Source of the DNA: Planctomycetota bacterium
Lineage (GTDB): Bacteria > Planctomycetota > MHYJ01 > JACPRB01
Assembly: GCA_016200125.1 (NCBI GenBank)
Contig: JACQFK010000071.1
Span: forward strand, 1-8,890
DNA: 8,890 nucleotides
Direction of reading: 5' to 3'
A model generated the notes under the pieces. That model did no database searches. It worked only from the letters and a program-made list of their open reading frames with translations, and had not been told where the DNA came from. Made by a program: the position numbers and the translations under genes. Positions within the stretch are counted from its first letter, which is position 1. Every line of letters starts with the position of its first letter. This document shows positions 7,191 to 8,890 of the stretch, in pieces.

Positions 7191-7519
7191 CCGCGCATGA
7201 CGCGGGCGATCAGGCAGAACGCCAGTCCCGCGAACAGGCCGGCCCCCAGCACATCCGCGGTCAGCAGCACGCCCCAACCCAGGCAGCCCTCCCAGGTATC
7301 GCGGCGCGGCCGCAGCCTCCAGACCGTGAATCCGACGCCCGCGCCCACGAGGGGGCCGCCGTAGAGCGCGTTCATGACGATGCTCTCCGGCAGGTTGAAG
7401 ATGCCGCGGCTCGAGGTCATGGCCGTCCCGAGGACGGCGCCTATCCCGCCGGCGAGGACGCCCAGCAGGAGGCAGGCGACCAGGAAGGCCCGGGAGCGCG
7501 GCTTCGGCTTTTCTTCCAT
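7187..7519 (-). CDS. Small three-span membrane protein, unknown function
   Basis: A 110-residue protein. A short charged N-terminus ([10 protein letters not shown]) is followed by three hydrophobic segments at about 11-33, 47-67 and 79-105, with Gly-rich helix faces and a basic loop ([11 protein letters not shown], 68-78). I recognise no family. The start ATG 7519 is the only sensible one; upstream codons are open but read as the shadow of the PNP gene. It is tail-to-tail with trxB (4-nt overlap) and only 21 bp from the divergent PNP start, so promoters for both would have to overlap or lie inside coding sequence. Membrane-type composition and positive-inside charges make a real gene likely; function cannot be given. 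Confidence 0.68.
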   Translation of the reverse strand: MEEKPKPRSRAFLVACLLLGVLAGGIGAVLGTAMTSSRGIFNLPESIVMNALYGGPLVGAGVGFTVWRLRPRRDTWEGCLGWGVLLTADVLGAGLFAGLAFCLIARVMRG

Positions 7520-7536
7520 GAAGGCGGCCCCGATCC

Positions 7537-7542
7537 TATCAT
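7537..7542 (+). promoter_or_regulatory. Possible -10 (TATCAT) at the PNP start
   Basis: TATCAT differs from TATAAT at one base and overlaps the annotated ATG. A start about 7 nt downstream would put GTG 7550 at the very 5' end of the mRNA. No good -35 is present. A weak call that matters only for start choice. Confidence 0.22.
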
Positions 7543-8368
7543 GGGGCCCGTGAGTCTCAAACAGCGGATCGAGGAGGCGGTGCGGGCGATCGGCGCCAAG
7601 GCCGCGCCGGAATTCGGCATCATCCTCGGCACCGGGCTCGGCGGGCTGGCGCAGGCCATCCAGGTCGAGCAGAAGATCCCCTACGAGCAGGTCCCGCACT
7701 TTGCGAAGTCGACGGTGACGAGCCACAAGGGCGACCTGGTCCTGGGGACGCTGGAAGGCCGCCGTGTCGTCGCGATGGAAGGGCGTTTCCACGCCTACGA
7801 AGGCTACACGATGGACCAGATCACGTTCCCGGTTCGCGTGATGCGCGCGCTGGGGGCGAAGGCGCTCGTCGTCTCCAACGCCTGCGGCGGGCTCAACCCC
7901 GCCTACGCCAAGGGCGACCTCATGCTCATCGACGACCAGATCAACCTGATGGGGATGAACCCTCTGATCGGGCCGAACGACGACGCGCTCGGGCCGCGCT
8001 TTCCCGACATGTGCCGGCCCTACGACGCCGAGTTCCTCAAGCTCGCCGAGACGATCGCGAAGGAGGAGAAGATCGCGGTGCGGCGGGGCGTCTATGTCGC
8101 GCTCACCGGCCCCTGCCTCGAGACCCGAGCGGAGTACCGCTTCCTCCGGACGATCGGGGCCGACGTCGTGGGCATGTCGACAGTGCCCGAGGTCATCGTG
8201 GGCGTCCACGGCGGATTCCGCATCCTGGGGGTGTCGATCGTCACCGACGTCTGCATCCCCGAGACGCTGCAGCCGGTAAACATCCAGGAGATCATCGCCA
8301 CGGCCACCGAAGCCGAGCCGCACATGACCCGCCTCCTGCGCCGCTTTGTCGGCCGGGCGGCGGTCTAG
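7541..8368 (+). CDS. punA: Purine nucleoside phosphorylase (class I, trimeric type)
   Basis: A 275-residue enzyme (PNP/MTAP family) that splits purine nucleosides with phosphate to free base and ribose-1-phosphate for purine salvage in the cytoplasm. It has the phosphate loop IILGTGLGGL (27-36), GRFHAYEGY (81-89), SNACGGLNP (112-120), TGPCLETRAEYR (189-200, with E198 equal to human Glu201) and GADVVGMSTVPEVIV (206-220). At the human Asn243 position it has Asp (D236, IVTDVCIP), which is the MTAP-like residue, so the preferred base is uncertain; some bacterial PNPs share this (from memory). ATG 7541 is taken as the start; GTG 7550 (MSLKQRI) is an alternative, as no Shine-Dalgarno site is seen. 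It is single-gene, divergent from the small membrane protein, and followed 7 bp later by a hairpin. The symbol is by family; true MTA phosphorylase is possible. Confidence 0.92.
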   Translation: MGPVSLKQRIEEAVRAIGAKAAPEFGIILGTGLGGLAQAIQVEQKIPYEQVPHFAKSTVTSHKGDLVLGTLEGRRVVAMEGRFHAYEGYTMDQITFPVRVMRALGAKALVVSNACGGLNPAYAKGDLMLIDDQINLMGMNPLIGPNDDALGPRFPDMCRPYDAEFLKLAETIAKEEKIAVRRGVYVALTGPCLETRAEYRFLRTIGADVVGMSTVPEVIVGVHGGFRILGVSIVTDVCIPETLQPVNIQEIIATATEAEPHMTRLLRRFVGRAAV

Positions 8369-8375
8369 CGGTAAT

Positions 8376-8397
8376 CCCGTTACTCCCAAGTAACGGG
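8376..8397 (+). terminator. Hairpin just after the PNP stop
   Basis: CCCGTTACT (8376-8384) and AGTAACGGG (8389-8397) form a perfect 9-bp stem with a CCCA loop. A G/A-rich run follows, not T, so it is either a factor-assisted terminator or a 3'-end stabilising stem. Confidence 0.5.
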
Positions 8398-8483
8398 GGA
8401 AGGGGGGCGCGGAAGGCTCCCTAAAAATCCATCCCTAGCCCCCTACGCCCCAACGCTTTACATCCGCCCGACCGGGAACGCGC

Positions 8484-8499
8484 TGGTATGGCGGTTGCT
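8484..8499 (+). promoter_or_regulatory. Sigma-54 (RpoN) type -24/-12 promoter
   Basis: TGGTATGGCGGTTGCT fits TGGCACG-N4-TTGCW at 10 of 12 fixed positions, with the invariant GG (8485-8486) and GC (8497-8498) exactly 10 bp apart. The start is expected near 8510. Such promoters need a bacterial enhancer-binding ATPase; no clear enhancer site was identified. A pattern match by eye, with no supporting genome-wide count. Confidence 0.6.
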
Positions 8500-8509
8500 C
8501 TAGGTTGCT

Positions 8510-8580
8510 TGGAAATTTTGACCCGCCCTTACTGGACACGAGAGCGGCCTTGAAGTTGTCGAGGCCGCTCCCGTCATTTT
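8510..8580 (+). ncRNA. Candidate sigma-54-dependent small RNA or attenuated leader
   Basis: From the predicted start near 8510 to the T-run at 8577-8580 is about 70 nt: an unstructured AT-rich head (GGAAATTTTGACCC) followed by a terminator hairpin. No start codon with a ribosome site and usable frame is seen inside it. Either it ends there as a small RNA or some transcripts read through to the lipoprotein gene. Inference from promoter plus terminator. Confidence 0.4.
8542..8580 (+). terminator. Rho-independent-like terminator
   Basis: GAGCGGCCT (8542-8550) and AGGCCGCTC (8562-8570) form a perfect 9-bp GC-rich stem with an 11-nt loop, followed by CCGTCATTTT. The T-run begins a few bases after the stem, so efficiency may be moderate. 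Confidence 0.6.
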
Positions 8581-8598
8581 AAAGCTCCATAAACCGAA

Positions 8599-8637
8599 GA
8601 AGTCGATTTATGGCATTTCATGCCATGAATCGACTTC
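8599..8637. repeat. Long inverted repeat / RNA hairpin upstream of the lipoprotein gene
   Basis: Arms 8599-8615 and 8621-8637 (GAAGTCGATTTATGGCA against TGCCATGAATCGACTTC) pair over 17 bp with a single T-G wobble around TTTCA. The stem is unusually long and AT-richer than its surroundings. CCATAAA at 8587-8593 could pair instead with TTTATGG at 8607-8613 inside the left arm, giving a competing fold. It may be a leader control element, a regulator dyad or a mobile-repeat remnant. Confidence 0.6.
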
Positions 8638-8654
8638 ATTGATTTGTCGCAAGA

Positions 8655-8677
8655 TTATCGGACTCTGCCGCCGATAA
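8655..8677 (+). promoter_or_regulatory. Short hairpin just upstream of the lipoprotein ribosome site
   Basis: TTATCGG (8655-8661) and CCGATAA (8671-8677) form a perfect 7-bp stem with a 9-nt loop, ending 9 nt before the AAGAGGG ribosome site. It may shape translation of the lipoprotein. Confidence 0.4.
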
Positions 8678-8700
8678 ACTCTCCAGAAGAGGGCCGTTCG

Positions 8701-8890
8701 ATGAGACACGCCTGGGGGGTCGCCGTTCTCCTGCTGCTGGCCGCCTGCGAGGCCGCGCCGTCCCACGATGATCCGCTGCCGCGCCCCAAGTTCGGCGGCG
8801 ACGACGTGAAGGACTATCTGATGCCTCTCAACGCCGCCGAGCCCCCCTGGCGCGACCTGGTCCGCCACACGACCCTCCCGCTGCCCGGCA
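8701..8890 (+). CDS. Putative lipoprotein (3' part missing)
   Basis: 63 residues are visible before the window ends. ATG 8701 follows a good ribosome site (AAGAGGG, 8687-8693, 7-nt spacing). The N-terminus MRHAWGVAVLLLLAACEA is a lipoprotein signal: basic start, hydrophobic core, and lipobox L13-A-A-C16, with Cys16 as the lipidation point. Glu at +2 makes an outer-membrane destination more likely than inner-membrane retention under the E. coli rule. The mature part seen (AAPSHDDPLPRPKFGGDD, then KDYLMPLNAAEPPWRDL) is Pro/Asp-rich and has no recognised domain. It lies downstream of the sigma-54 element and three hairpins, which may form its leader. Confidence 0.78.
   Translation, partial: MRHAWGVAVLLLLAACEAAPSHDDPLPRPKFGGDDVKDYLMPLNAAEPPWRDLVRHTTLPLPG

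Larger units (their letters stand above)
8369..8700. other. 332-bp non-coding region rich in hairpins
   Basis: No open frame here has gene-like composition. Contents in order: a post-PNP hairpin (8376-8397); a stretch at 8399-8483 where I see nothing definite; a sigma-54-type promoter (8484-8499) with a GGTTGCT direct repeat (8493-8499, 8503-8509); a terminator-like hairpin (8542-8580); a long hairpin (8599-8637); a short hairpin (8655-8677); and the lipoprotein ribosome site (8687-8693). From about 8510 onward it is AT-richer than the flanking genes. Confidence 0.7.

Noticed and set aside
8399..8483. A possible tRNA or structured RNA after PNP
   Set aside because: No T-arm-like GGTTCGAATCC or cloverleaf pairing was seen; the stretch holds nothing I can support.
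8457..8492. TTTACA followed by TATGGC as a housekeeping promoter
   Set aside because: The spacing is about 24 bp, far too long; the -24/-12 reading of the same stretch fits much better.
8608..8868. An 86-codon minus-strand frame over the lipoprotein gene
   Set aside because: It is antisense to a gene with a ribosome site and lipobox, crosses the hairpins and shows no family features.

Overview
The window is GC-rich, gene-dense bacterial chromosome. It holds nine protein-coding genes (two cut by the window edges) and three intergenic regions with strong palindromes. No tRNA, rRNA, transposase or CRISPR array was seen. The gene content suggests Planctomycetota or a similar deep Gram-negative lineage. 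The clues are a membrane Hanks-type kinase with a Pro-rich periplasmic tail, tandem exported proteins with an STN-like segment, a stand-alone MshEN-domain protein beside a vWA protein, a DUF374 acyltransferase, and genes lacking Shine-Dalgarno sites. This assignment is inference and not proven by any marker gene.

Layout. (1) 1-1954, minus strand: two paralogous putative exported proteins, the second starting inside the stop codon of the first (ATGA) and running off the left edge. (2) 1955-2061: divergent control region with a perfect TATAAT on the minus strand and a GGGGGA/TCCCCC dyad. (3) 2062-3558, plus strand: Ser/Thr protein kinase with one membrane span and a probable NTF2-like tail. (4) 3559-3649: a 62-bp, nearly perfect composite palindrome between convergent genes. 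(5) 3650-4297, minus strand: DUF374/LpxL-like lysophospholipid acyltransferase. (6) 4298-4381: divergent region with a near-consensus housekeeping promoter whose expected transcription start lies about 3 nt before an ATG. (7) 4382-7190, plus strand: probable operon of MshEN-domain protein, vWA protein and thioredoxin reductase (trxB, TTG start overlapping the vWA stop). (8) 7187-7519, minus strand: small three-span membrane protein, tail-overlapping trxB. (9) 7541-8368, plus strand: trimeric-type purine nucleoside phosphorylase with an Asp where human PNP has Asn243. (10) 8369-8700: 332-bp non-coding region with a sigma-54-type promoter, a terminator-like hairpin about 30 nt downstream of the expected start, and two more hairpins. 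(11) 8701 to the right edge: a lipoprotein preceded by a good ribosome binding site.

The genes do not form one pathway. The plus-strand trio may link a nucleotide-sensing domain, a vWA scaffold and thiol redox chemistry, but only co-transcription is supported here. The most unusual non-coding signal is the sigma-54 element at 8484-8499. It could drive either a roughly 70-nt small RNA or a structured, attenuated leader for the lipoprotein gene.
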